Assembly: GCA_947846985.1 (NCBI GenBank) | Contig: CANTUZ010000003.1 | Coordinates: 94,206,674-94,270,673 of the forward strand | Direction of reading: 5' to 3' | Source: Fratercula arctica | Lineage: Eukaryota; Chordata; Aves; Charadriiformes; Alcidae | Length of the DNA stretch: 64,000 nt | Part shown: one piece after another, positions 23,037 through 36,110 of the stretch | Position numbering within the stretch: position 1 is the first letter of the stretch | How the letters are laid out: every line of letters starts with the position of its first letter | Program-made: the position numbers and the translations under genes | Notes under the pieces: model-generated | What the model was told of the DNA's origin: nothing | The model's input: only the letters and a program-made list of their open reading frames with translations | Databases searched by the model: none

Positions 23037-26000
23037 AACAAAGCCCAAAGATTGTGACCTTTGGAGAACATATTATCAACTTCATGTGTAAGTCTAGAGA
23101 CAGATTTTTATTATCACAACAGTATTTAAGGGAACCAAGCAAAGCGATGGCTATTTTGTACTAAGTGGTAGACAAATACAAAGAGAGAGATTCTAGAAAA
23201 ACTGGCAGTTTAAAAGACACCCACCTAATTAAAAAAATGGTACATTTTCTTACCTGATTCCAAAGTTTCTCATAAAGCATGAGGTGAAATTTGCTACCTG
23301 TGGGTAAAAGCTATCTAATGAAAGACAGTAAAAAATGTTGTTAATTTGCCGTAACACACTGCATCTTTATTAGTCTAATGCCTTGACTATACACCATCCT
23401 TCCAACCTATCTTCAATAATAAAATTTCTATTACAGTTAATAAAGTTATGAATCACAGCTCATTTCTTCTGAGTTAAGTGCTAGAGAAAGATGACCACCT
23501 GTAAAATATATATAAGGTTGCTGTAACCCCATTTGTACAGCTGTCGTTTCAGACTCGGAGGGAATAAAGGTATTTTAGCAAAAAGTGTTAGCTATTCACA
23601 GCCTTTTATCACAACCTTTACACCCTGGAAAGTGAAAACTGATGTCCTTGAAAGTTTTCTTGGAAGCCTAAAACTCCTTACTATACTCAAATACTGACAG
23701 GGGTTGTTTCAGTGTATCCGTCTTTCTGAAACCAAGATTGGAGAAATGATCAGGAAAGCTACCGTTATGATGGATTCGGTGAAAAATTTTTACTACTACA
23801 TAACTTCATTTATCTTTGAGGTGCTGTAAAAGAAATGTTTAATTAACTTCTAGCATTCTGGGCTAGAGAGCTTCTTTCTTTTCATTTTGAGCATCGGCTG
23901 GGTCTTGTGTAGGCGTGCTAAAAGGAATAAAATATGGGATATTTTTCTTGTGGAACTTCAACAATTGAACATTATAACTTGTTTCTCTGCTTCCAAATGG
24001 TGACAAGTGCTTTTAATGATAACTACTATTTTGGGTGCTTCATTAATTCTGAAATGTTATGTAAGATTTTCCTTATTTGGAAGTAATTATCCTTGTACAG
24101 AGTAATTAAGATCATAAATAAAAACTTTTCATTTTTGTTTTCAATGTTTATATCTCTGTCATGTTTTGAACTTCTGATGCATTTTTATAAATTATTAGAG
24201 TGAATATCAATACTGTTTTCTAAAATCTTATCCGATATAGATTTTACAATGCTAAAAAATAAGTAACTGTAGAAGTAGGCAATGTTAACAACAAAAAAGA
24301 CAACAAAAAACAAACCCACTCACACTCCCTCAAAAATACAAATACTAGACAAAGTGAAAGCACCAAGGATTAAGGGATAAAATGCATTTCTTAAACACAG
24401 TGACCACAAGATTTGATTAATGACTCTAAGCACTTCAGGTCATCTCAGTCCAAAACCACATTTTTGTAAAACACATTAAGATTTTTTAAAGCTAAATGAT
24501 TGGGGCCCTGCCCTTTCCTCAGTGTTGAATCAAAAGTTTCCAATTAGTTACCAAGAGACTGCGTTCCATATTTGCTGGTAAAAAGTTTGTAATGGTAGAA
24601 TTAAACCTAAAATTTTTATGTATAGTAGAGGCTTTGGATCAAATACAGCGTGGGCAAATGCAGTGTGTCTCACTCATATCTTCATTGTTTCATCAGTAAT
24701 AATCTTGAACGTGCCTTGCCTTTTTCTTTTCTTCTCTCTTTTTCTGCAAAAGACCTATCTAAGATATGTTAGTATATTTTATGGCCCATTTATTACCTGA
24801 TCTGGCTGCTAAGACTGCCAAAGGCATGAACACTGTGATGTGGACAACTTCACAGCAGGAACTAGAATTCCAAATAATTTCATGTCTGTTAATGAAGAAG
24901 TCAATGAGTAGTGTTAATGTTCTGCAAAAAGGCCTTATAGACCATTAGCAGTTCCTGAAATCAACCATCCTAAAAGGTAGAGCTTTTGAAATCAGATTAA
25001 GTTTTTTAATCTTTTGAATAGAAGGGAGGAATAGATATCATCTTACATACAGATATGTAATTTTCATTCTTCACTTAGTCTCACAATCAGCAAGATTTAT
25101 TAGTATGGAAATTATTTTCATCATATTAGTGATCTCATAAGTATAATTCTTAAGCATATGAATGTTATATGTAAAGCAAAGAACAGCCACAGAAGCTGGA
25201 AGTATACTGCAGAGATTGGTACTGAAATAATATAATGTAAACTTTATGTGCTTTTCTGAATAAAGCTAGCCATAAATAGATGCTCACGTCTGTCATGTTT
25301 ACTCAGATCATGCAGTAATTATAACACCACTTTTATAAGTTAGGACTTAGTTTGTCAAAACACACCACATTTCCATTTACTTCTTATTCCTATACAATCT
25401 GTCTCCTTCCAGCCCTGATACCATGGCTGTCTGTAATTCTAAGTGGGACAAAAAGGATACAGGAATGGCTAAGAGAAGGCAGGAACTGAATATAAAGTGA
25501 ATGCACTATAACAAAAGACCAAACTAGAGGAAATTGTCATGTGAAATGTGTCCGGCACATTAGTATAAAGTAGATTGACATTGTAACATTGCTATACTTC
25601 AAGAAGTTCCTAGTATTACTCTGCCATCACTTCCTCAGCAGATGGTCTCCTTTTTCTTCAGCAAATGAAAAACGTTTCAGCAATAGAAATGTAATTTTTG
25701 GCTTTAGGTAGTGTAAGTATTCAGACTGTTGGTATATGATTTCTATTATTACTACTATTTTACTTCTATACTTTCTGTGACAAAAGATATGCTGGATTTC
25801 TCACAAAGACAAGTAGTTTTAACTATAGGGACTTAAAGACTAAATTAAACATAACACATATGCTCCATGCCATTAAAAGTATACAAGATAAAGTATGAAG
25901 AGATACGAAAGGCTAATAACCCAAATGACAAAATATTCATTCAAATGTTTCTTGTTCAAATTAATGATTTTATATTAAAAAGCACGGACATGTTATCTAT

Positions 26001-28164
26001 TCACTCGTCATTCCCATGGCTCAGAGCAGAGAATGGTTATTAGTAAGTATGGGGAGCGTCTTGGAGCAGATAGTGTGACTTCAAAGTGGCCTTTGAGTGG
26101 CTTCTTTGTATCACAGAAGAAAATCACGCCAGGCTGTATTAAAGCTGTTTCAATTTTTTTCATGTTCTTTTACAACTTTGGATCGAAGTGCAGAGGTTAA
26201 TAACCATTCTGGAATCTTTTGCCTTGAAGCCACAAGTAGCATTTTCCTCTGTTATGAAGGATCAGTCTTAACCTTTCAGCAACAGAGAGACAAGGACAAA
26301 CTAGTTCAAATTCCACCTCTGAGTTAAATACACGTAAGCTGATAGATTGGCCTTTTTGTTTACTGGCTATGAATGAAAGGAATCTGTTGCTATCATCTGT
26401 GCAGCAGCAACCAAAGCATGAACTCTCAAGGAATCAATGTTCGGCCTTTTCACAATTATGAAATTACTTTACCACTTCCGTACAGTTTTCCTCTGGGGGA
26501 TATATTTTGTCCTTAATAACTAAGCTTGTTTGTTCTATAGATTGGAAATGAGATTGTTGTCACAGTTTTATAACACACTTAGTCAGCCATGTTGTTAATA
26601 CTAACAGCATTTTTAAAGGCATAAGGAGTATCTTTGCATCTTTCTCTAATAAAGCCCGGGAGAAAAGGCATTTCTAAATTGATAATTCTTCTGTCTCTAA
26701 TTTAAATAAATTTGATTCTAATTCATCCTTGGGAGTGCAGATAGTGGGTATGTAGTGGATAAGTAATATTAACACTGTGTATGTTGCCAAAATGATTTCT
26801 GGGGAAGGAAGAGCTTTAAAATAAAATGGTCTCCTCATGTTTGGTTACATGTCTGAGAGATTGCGTGCTTTTCAGCAGCCACCCTCAAAGGCTTACAAAC
26901 ATTGTCGCTTGAACACTGCACCAGAGGCACAGTCTGTAGGCCATCATAGGAAACATTATCTCTGCATTAAAGCTCTCTGCCTAAGCATGCAAGCTGAAAC
27001 ATTACCCAAAAGAATTACTGTTATAAACTTTCAAAGCAGTTAAACTTTTAGCAGGCTTGTAAAAGCATTACAACATCAAGGCCTACAAGTGGCATCAGGA
27101 GCTTTATTTTTCCAGAAACTCCAGAAAAAGGGATCAAAAAGACAGAATCCTTCTATCCGAGTGTATTGTCATGGCAGTGCAGCTACAGCAAAAATGCTTA
27201 TTAAGAAAGGTATTGCACTGTTCGTAGTAAAGTTCTGTTGCTATCATCTTGCCTGAACATTTACTCAGTTTTAGATAATTCTTACTAATACACCCTTTAT
27301 GACGCTTGGAGAACAACATGATTCCTTCTTTATGATAATTTAGTTATTAAATTAGATGTTTGGAATAATGGAAATATTTTTTTTTTGCTGTGTTAAAAAA
27401 TAAAATTCTCATTCATCTGAGAAAAGAATACTAATTTTTTACATAATATATCTGTTTGTTCTTGTATATGACATCTGATTTCTACTTAACAGCTTTCAAG
27501 GAACCCAGTTTGTCTCCCTGGTTTCTTATTCATTGCTCAGTCTCCTCTTCCCCTGATGGCTACAATAAGCAGCTTTCAGTTTCCAACTGTCAAAAATGCT
27601 TCATACCAATGAGAAGCTCCCTTTTAATATCAGCTTCTAATTCATTTGCACGTCATGCTAGGGATATTCTGTAGGTCCAGCCCCATCACTAGCATACAGA
27701 GAAAAAAATGCTTTCTCCTGAATTATCTTGTTACACTGAGTGGGGACCCTTTTAAGTAACAAATTGTTAAACTGTTGTTGTTGCACGTTGCTAATGAAAT
27801 CTGTAAGCTGCAAGAGACAGTCTTAGTTTCATAATAAGTGAAAGTACACGAGGAGCCGACTGTTCATTAAAATCAACTAGAATTTATGTCATTTCACCAG
27901 TTCACATTTTATTTTCTATAATGCTAGTAATATGTTTACCCTTGCAATTTGTCTTCTGAAGTAGAGATTAAAAAAATAGGGCAAAGCGTAAACAAAATTG
28001 TGCTTCCTTCCTCATGTCCTGTATTTATCTCTGCTGAAACAGTGATAAAGTTGAAGCTGCCAAGTCCCAATCCTTTAACTGACTTTGCTATTTTTCGTCT
28101 GTCCTTTTGACTCCCAGACCCTGTTAATGGCAGTGGAGCTCTGTGTGTGCACCAGCAGTTCCCC

Positions 28165-28189
28165 ATGGAGATGAGCTTGTCATCTCCAT
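28165..28189. repeat. Perfect 10-bp-stem hairpin
   Basis: ATGGAGATGA (28165-28174), loop GCTTG, TCATCTCCAT (28180-28189). The arms are exactly complementary. It sits in a locally less AT-rich stretch (about 28050-28340). No miRNA precursor length is reached and no terminator role is expected in a vertebrate. Confidence 0.9.
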
Positions 28190-29127
28190 TTTTTAAGTGC
28201 GTCAGTACATGTCCACTGTACTGGGCTTGCTAAGAGGGTTACTGATGCTGAAGCACTGAAGCTGCCTCTTTAAGTGAAATGCACACTAATTTAATTAAGT
28301 ATCAGTGGTGCCATGTTATTGCTTTGCTTTTTGATCTTTAAGCTGCAAATTACATTTCCATCCCATCAACTCATTTGCTTTTTGAAACACAGTTAGTTCA
28401 CCAACTGCATTATACAAATAATATGAACACTCTTTACAAAGAATTCTACAATTTATCACTGTTTTACACTTCATTAAACAGAAAAATGAAACAAATTATA
28501 TTTGAGACAGAATATAGTTTTAATGCTGAAATTTTTATATAGTCATTTAAAACTTTCTCATACACATCTGCCAAAGATGTTAAGTAGCTAATTATAATTT
28601 TCCCCCTACAATATATGATAATGTGGTGATAAAATGTGTCTTCAGAAGCATTTGTAGGAAGTAGTCCACAATAAACACAGAAGTTGAAAGCTCTGAATTT
28701 ACCAGATGATGTTTCTTTTCTTCTTTCTTGATGGCACGAGAGAATCATGAAGTTGTGATGTTATTTTTGCTTTTTCTTTGTTGTTTTATCTTTTGTCAAG
28801 GTCATAAAGCTTGCACTTAAAATTGTCAATTGCTTTCTGGCACCCGGCTGAAAAACTGAATGATTGCCAGATTTTGTGTCACAGAGGTTTTAAGTGACAC
28901 ATATCTCTTCCTCTCTTTTACCCTATGTAGATAATATTCATATATCTTTAAGAGCCTCTGCAGAAACTTTGCATCTCATATCTTTTTCCAGACTAGTAAC
29001 TTATAAGTTTTAATATATTAGTAGCCAGTTCTGTCTAAATCATTTTCATAGTAGCTAAGAAACCTAACCCTTTGTTAGTTTAATTCATTGACTAAATAGA
29101 ATTGTGTATTAATTCTATGACACTAGC

Positions 29128-29154
29128 AAAAAAAAAAAAAAAAAAAAAAAAAAA
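29128..29154. repeat. A(27) homopolymer
   Basis: Uninterrupted A run. No retroposed body is recognised upstream. Confidence 0.95.
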
Positions 29155-29717
29155 GGTAAGGAGGAAAATCCGTTAGGAAACTGAATAGTAACTAGACCAA
29201 GAAAGTTCCTTGGGAAAAAAATTATACATCTCTGATCAGCACGAACAGAGTATGATTTTGGAACATTAATTGTATTTATACATAACACATTTTAGCATGT
29301 GTTTCCAGGAGTGCTTGGACAAGACTTGGGCAAGAAATTTAATACCAGATTTTCAAAATGACATTTCAGAAGATGCTATTATTCTTCTGGTATTACCATT
29401 AAAAGCACCGTTACACAAATAGACTTTGCTGTGTATGCAAGCCTGTCACATTGTACTGTGATGAATATGCCATTCAGGGTCATGGTACATTAGAAATCTC
29501 CATGTGGCACTAGGAAGATCCTGGGTCCATCGCTTCAACACCCCCCCTGTAAGCATCAGGGGCTCCTCAAGTGGTTGTAAACAAATTTGTAATTCATTAC
29601 ATATAGTAAACATGCTTGTGTGTGTATTAACTTTATTTTGTTATAGAAACAACTATTTGAGGTATGGGGCATGTATATTTGAAACCATACAAAAGAGTCA
29701 GGATCTTCACAGAATTC

Positions 29718-29738
29718 TTTTTTTTTTTTTTTTTTTTT
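29718..29738. repeat. T(21) homopolymer
   Basis: Uninterrupted T run in otherwise unassigned DNA. Confidence 0.95.
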
Positions 29739-32699
29739 CTCAAAAGGAATTTAACTTTGGAACATGTTTTTTTTTAGTACGATCTGCCTATTGTTCCTTT
29801 TGTGAGTTTAAATATACAGTGACAGCATTTCTGTAACACATATAAACTACCTGTTTAACCTAAATGTATTTTTGACTTAAAGAAAGGAAAATGTTTTTGT
29901 CCAAATGACAAAACCTTTGATACTTTTTAAGCACATGCAGACATTTAGTGTACTTATTAAAGGTTGTTATAGGTTATTTCTTTTATAATCAAGGAAGACA
30001 TCTTTTAAAAAAGTTTCAAGGGTAAAAACTATTATATGACTCTCAACAAAGCTAGAGAAAAATACTATGATGGGAAAAATCTATTGGAAGGATTATAATA
30101 GTCATACTTTGGGCACTTCATGAAATAAAAGTAGAGAAAAAATTATTAGAAAACTAAATAAAATTAAAAATCTTTAGCGTACATAGAAAGTAGATACTGA
30201 ATTATTTAACCACAACAAATAGTATTTGCTGCACTTGTTCCAATTATGCCACTTCTTCTAGAAAAATATCAAGACACAATTTCAGTCCTTACATATGAAC
30301 CATAAATTGCATGAAACTGTGTAACTAAAGCAGCTGGACTCAAAGCATATTGTGCCATTCACAGTCAGGTGACCTGCAAAGTAAAGAACAGCTTAATTTA
30401 TGCTAGAGAAGCTTAAAGCTTATCAGCATGATAAATGAGAGCTAAAAATAGCACAGGGTATTTTAGGGACCTGGGTGAAGCCCTTAAAGATGGCTTCATT
30501 TAATATAAAATATCACTAAAAAAACTGTGTCAGTTGCTTTTCTGTAAGGACAGAATGACCGTCCTAGACTTTTTATTGGGTTTTGTGCCTTTTTTATGAT
30601 TTTTTTTTTTTGTAAGGGTAAATAGTATGTGCTCACTATAGTGTTCTTATTTTTAATACCCTTTATTTACTGTTCATGGATGGACTTGACTATGCATTTG
30701 AATTATAGTTTGTGTCAGCAATAGGTATGAGTGTAAAATAAAATTGTGCAAGCTCTGCAATTCTTATACTGGATCTTATCTTGAAGGAGCTCAACCTCCA
30801 AGATCACAAACTCCACACACATAAAAAAGAAAATTACAGTGTAGCTTCCTGAAATATGTTTCATAGTACCAGACAACTACAGGGGTAAAAAACGGGTAAA
30901 GGAGTCCAAGGAATGGAAGTAAATAATTTTACTCTATTTTTTATCTTAAATGCAGAGCTTTGGACGAACAAATTATTACCCATGATACAAGCTCAAAGAT
31001 AGTAAAGATGCCCATTGAAATAAAATTACAAAGATGTATCAATATTTTCTTGGCTCAGGGTGCAGAAAAACTCATGAAGCAAACTGCTAGCAATAGGAAA
31101 AATGCTTTTTTGGGCGAGGAGAGTGGGGAAGTTCAGAGGAGGATGAGAATATGGGAGAGAATGGGCACTTCTTTAGGGCATGCACAGAAGGGATTGTTGG
31201 AAAAGATCTGGAGGGTGAGCAACAGTGGGAAAGAGGTGCTCCTTCTTCACAAAGCCTCTCTGCTTCAGGGATTACTGAGACAGAGTAAATCCCAGAGCAG
31301 AAGAAAAATGGAGCAAAACTTCTGTGATGGCAGGGAAGCCATTACTGTACCTTTATGTTTCAAGGTTTTATTTGGAAAACAAACAGAGATAAAACCAATA
31401 GAGTAAGAAGGTATTCTGTGAAATGCAAAGTGAGGGGATTTCTTACAGTGAATACGCTCCACAGACATATAGTGTAGCAGTTCTCTATAGTAAAGGGTAA
31501 ACTGTTTAAATCTAGAAAATGCTTCTATTCTGGAAGCACCCTGTGTTTTGCACTCTCATTTCCTTCAGTTCTATGAATATAGTGTTTGGTGCAAAAAGCA
31601 CTCAGTAATTAGCTTTTGGTATGTCCAAAAAGAATGTGATTTTTCTCTGTTACAAAACATATGACAGTAATTTCTCAAATGTACACACAGTATACTTCAG
31701 TGATAACCACTTATTACTTTGTAAAATAGGAAACAAAAAATAAATCAGTAGTAGTAAAAAGTATGCAAACATTCTAAATATAGCACCCCTACTTCTGATA
31801 TGAATATGACAGAAAAATTTGTGACATTCTTAAATAGTGTAAAATGGTTTGGTATTGTTGAAATAAATGAAGTGACAGTGATCTACATCATTGTGGATCT
31901 GTTCCACAACCTCTAACCACTTTTTCAACAGCAAGTATTGGTCATTTTATTGTTTATTAATTGGTTTTTTGGGTATATGGACTATAAACACAATTTGTTT
32001 AGTCATCCCAGCTGGTATGACAAATGGTGGACAAATGGTGGACATGATCAGCAAACGCAATGAAACATGCCAGCTATGCCTCTGTAGCAAGCTGAATATT
32101 TGATAATACATTAAAACCAATGGTGAAATCGCCTTGTCTAGTGAGACTTGGACACTGTTACAGAAAAAAAAAAAAAAAGGGTTAAATAATTTTTCTAAGA
32201 AAAATAGTGGTTTATTGGTATCTCAGATAGCTCATAAGCAATTATCAATAATGTATAGTAATAGATCACATGAACAGATATAACAATAATGTGTTAAAGT
32301 CTCTTTATACCATAACAAGGATAAAGAGGAGTGGATATATGAGTGGAGATTCACAGGAGCAGTGCTTCTTGAGTGAGCTCTCAAGAAAGATATGCAAATA
32401 GGTCTGCCTGTAAACAATTACTGTTCGCTTCTTTCACCCAACACCACCACAAGTAACAGTATTTCCATTAGACACAGTCAAGTCTGTACATGCTGATGGG
32501 ACCCCAGCACAATTATTCTTTTCTTTCCCCAGTGCTATATTAGCCTTTCACATGCTTGGAGGAAGATCCCTGAATTCCTCCTCTTCGTCTCCATCACGAG
32601 GAGCTCTCCTGCTTTAGACGAGCTGGTGCAATTGCTGGACTACTTTTTCTTTTGATGGAGAGAGACTAATGTTTCCACTTGGTCCAGGGGATGGGAGAG

Positions 32700-32729
32700 G
32701 AGTCACCCCTCCTGTTAAAGGGGTGAGTC
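32700..32729. repeat. Hairpin, 11-bp stem with one mismatch
   Basis: GAGTCACCCCT and AGGGGTGAGTC flank an 8-base loop. Ten of 11 positions pair. It lies in a moderately GC-richer stretch (about 32430-32870) that I cannot assign to a family. Confidence 0.75.
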
Positions 32730-35700
32730 AAAGCAGACTAATAACACTACATGGAGCAGGGAACTGGGGTCCAGGGATCTCAGAAAGCCTAGTATTTCCT
32801 GCACATGGTGACAGGATGGAAGTTCAGAGAAACAGCTGGTATAAACTCTGCTAGGAAGACCAACAGTGAAAATGGAAGAAAAATTCCCTTTTAGATATTT
32901 TTTTTTTTTTTTCCTAATAAAAGGCAGCCATCTGAACAATGTAGGAGATGACTGGCAAAATCGTTTCTCTGATTACTCAGCATGACCAAAATATGTAATA
33001 AGAAAAAGTAAGAGTGAGTAGGGAAACAAAATTAAACATATACAGTAAAATAAGACCTTAAGTGGCAAAAAAGGAAAGTACAATTATAGCCCATGGTAAA
33101 TAAGGACTGTGTCAATACAGAAATATTTTCTTCTCCCTTCATAAAGCATCAGTGACTTTGTTTTACATGACAATGTGTGATTTTATCTGTAGTTTTGATA
33201 CACTGTCCATTAACCAGTGTATTTCAGAGCAACTGAAAAACAAGGGGCTTTTTTTTTTTTTTTTTTTAATACAAGTCTGTGCATCAATCTGCAAGGAACA
33301 TGTTTTTGGTCTAAAATAAAGATGCCTTATGAAGTAATAGTGATTTGGAAAGTAACTTATTAAAAAGTTAAGTTACCAAAGAAATATAAGAACTATATTA
33401 GATGGATTACTATAAACCACAATTGATATAGTAATGAGGCTCGGTGAGCTCTGGACGCTGACAGTTTCAGTGTTGAATTCCCTCTCTGAATCTAACCCTA
33501 GCATAATCTATTTCATCTTATGAAACCTCAAACAGATGTTTTAACATTGTTTTCTTCTACAAAGTGAATTTCCTGTTGCAAGATGAATAATCCCTTTCAA
33601 AATAGCTAATTGTATTTGAAAACAAGGAAGCAAACAAGAATCAGACTGTTTATAATTATTTCTGCTGTTCTAGTATTAAGATTTGTGGGTAACCTGTAAC
33701 AGCAGGATGGCAACATTGTGTTTCCACTTATTGTCTCCACTTAGTATCTATGAATGTCGCTTGAACCACAAACTGATTCAGCATTTGGTAAGAATTTTGA
33801 TTTTATAAACAAAATCAGTGGTTTCTTGCTTTCAGTCCTTTATGTACTAAAAGCAATTTAGCCTGTATTGTCTTCTTCATTTACTGCCACTGCTACTAAT
33901 TGTAACAGCACAAAGAAGTGAAGTAGAAAAGCTAATTGTAAGATCAAATTCCTACAAAGACTCTTACAGCTGCACTGTCACACTATGAATAAGCTTGGGT
34001 GACAATGTACTAATCAGAAATACTGGACTGGCAACTTTGTGCATATATAATGTAACCTAGGATTGCTTTTTCAGAATTGAATTTTCCCTTTCTGAGATTC
34101 TCTTTCAGCACATAATAATCTATGATCAACAAAATTAAAAACTGATTTGCATAAGGCATTATCATTATAATTATTAAACTTATTAGTTTAATAAATAAGG
34201 ATTGAATTTCACATTTTAAAATACGGAAGAAGATATATAGACCTTTTTGATTAATCTGATTTTAATGTGTGCTCGGATGAAGTACAGAATATCCTATGAG
34301 AGCCTCATTAATCTTAATAGATTGCTGATTATGCAGGTGGCAATCATTAGACGGACTTATCTGACCTATTTCACTGTCTGCCATTGGCTGTTAGAAGATG
34401 GGCCTCTATTCCATTAGTGTCCAAGGCTAAAACTCCTGCAACTGTGGTGCGACAATATCAGATCCTCAGTAAACTGGCATAAAGAACAAGGACTGCAATT
34501 TACAGAACTGTAAGCCAAGATTTTCAAAACAGTTGCCCGTAGTCAGACAGAAATTTTATTCTAGAGAAAGCTCTCAATGTTCCCAGGTTTGTAAAAATTA
34601 AGTTACTGATTTCAGTACACGTGCGGCCTTTTAAGGGAAGCCTAAGAAATTCAGTTCTGAATATCTGACTTCTTTTCAGTACAACTTCAGTCATCCATCA
34701 ACTTGATAGAAAGACTAGCTCAAAGCCTGTCACAAGACAGACAAATACGAATTTGTTGCATTAATTCATTTTATCTTCATCTTTTTGTGGCTAAATGCTG
34801 TTCTACCCAAGTGCTGTCCTTCCTTAGCAGCTCAGGGAATTGAGATCAAATGAACTCACGAGCCCTGCAAATGGGCTGCAGTGGCTTGCTGGGTGCTTTC
34901 TTCAACTTGCTAGAGCAAAATGCAATGCACAGCCCTATTGCCTGCAAAGCTACAGGGAGTTGTCAAAGAGAACATCACTTGCTTCCAGTTCTTTCCCTTC
35001 CTTTTCAGACACTGAGGGGAACAACTATGCACACAGTTTCACTCCCTCAGAATTACAGAATTCAATGTAAAATGAACCTAGGCAGGGAGGCATGCATACC
35101 CTTCCCTAAGCTGAATAGGCTATTTTGTCCTGGCTCTGTCTAGGAAAGGATAGTGCTTGGAGAAATTCTTTTGCCATTGCTGAAGGCTGAGAATAGAGCC
35201 AGGAATAGAACACCTCTGTCTCTTAGACCTGGAGTATTGCTATCTCTCCATTAGTTGCCCGATGAACGGTGTCCCATTTTTTCTGTCAAACAACTGCCCT
35301 GCTTCTCTGCTCTGCAACCTTAGATGGAACTCTCAGGTCTAGTATTTCCATCAGATTTGTTTAGCTAGCCAATTAATTGTATATTTTGATACTTTGGAGA
35401 CAGCAATTCCTTTAAAATTCCAGTTAATGTGGACTGAATACTATCTGCTGTCTTTTAGACCAAGGTGGCTTTGTATGCTCATTTTCAGAGGTTGCGCAGC
35501 TGCACTTCTCTGGTCTTATTATGTGATGTGTGAAAACATGTGGCTCTGGACAATGTTTTGAGAGCACCATGACAATTTCACATTTTTATGAAACATTTCA
35601 CAACAACAATTGACACGCACATGAGTCTGTAACTGATATCTGAGTGTGAATCATACTCCAAAGACCTTTGCTAATGAAACCCATAAAATATATAAAATAA

Positions 35701-35868
35701 TAGACCTCCAAAGAACAGAAACAGGAAGATCTGTTCACATAGTTTATTGGCACCTTAAATAAAACACCCACAGACATATTGTTTTATAGGCTGTATTGGT
35801 AGAACTCAACAGACATGAAAAGTGAAACCAAATAATCCTGTTCTGATTGCACGCTGACATAAAACAAA

Positions 35869-36110
35869 TCATAGTATTATAGAATCATAGAATCGTTTAG
35901 GTTGGAAAAGACCTTTAAGATTATCAAGTCCAACCATTGACCTAGCATTGCCAAGTCCAACACTAAACCATGTCCCTAAGCACCACATTTACACATCTTT
36001 TAAATATCTACAGGGTTGGTGACTCAACCACTTCCCTGGACAGCCTGTTCCAATGCTTTATAACCCTTCCAGTGAAGAAAACTTTCCTAATATCCAATCT
36101 AACATATGAA
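35869..36110 (-). mobile_element. CR1 LINE, 5'-truncated 3' end
   Basis: Minus-strand CR1 beginning with the reverse tail 'ATCATAGAATCG', then 'GGTTGGAAAAGACCTTTAAG', 'CATGTCCCTAAGCACC', 'CTTCCCTGGACAGCC' and 'AACTTTCCTAATATCC'. It is about 240 bases long. It is the same subfamily as 39291-39351 and as the insertion at 46859-47195, which also shows 'CACCACTTCCCTGG' type sequence. Confidence 0.93.

Larger units (their letters stand above)
17411..35868. other. Large repeat-poor, gene-free AT-rich region
   Basis: About 18 kb without any interspersed repeat I can recognise and without a supported exon. Contents are simple tracts (22999-23036, 29128-29154, 29718-29738, 32163-32177, 33249-33267), the hairpins at 28165-28189 and 32700-32729, and many short open frames. 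The longest from an ATG among the unexplained ones is 31008-31406 (132 codons), with no domain I can name. Low repeat density in a bird may mean selection against insertion, so this is the best stretch in which to test for conserved non-coding elements. Confidence 0.6.

Noticed and set aside
30960..31406. 148-codon frame as a full gene
   Set aside because: It begins at TTG, not ATG, and has no visible splice, promoter or domain support. Only the ATG-started part is mentioned, as a weak lead.
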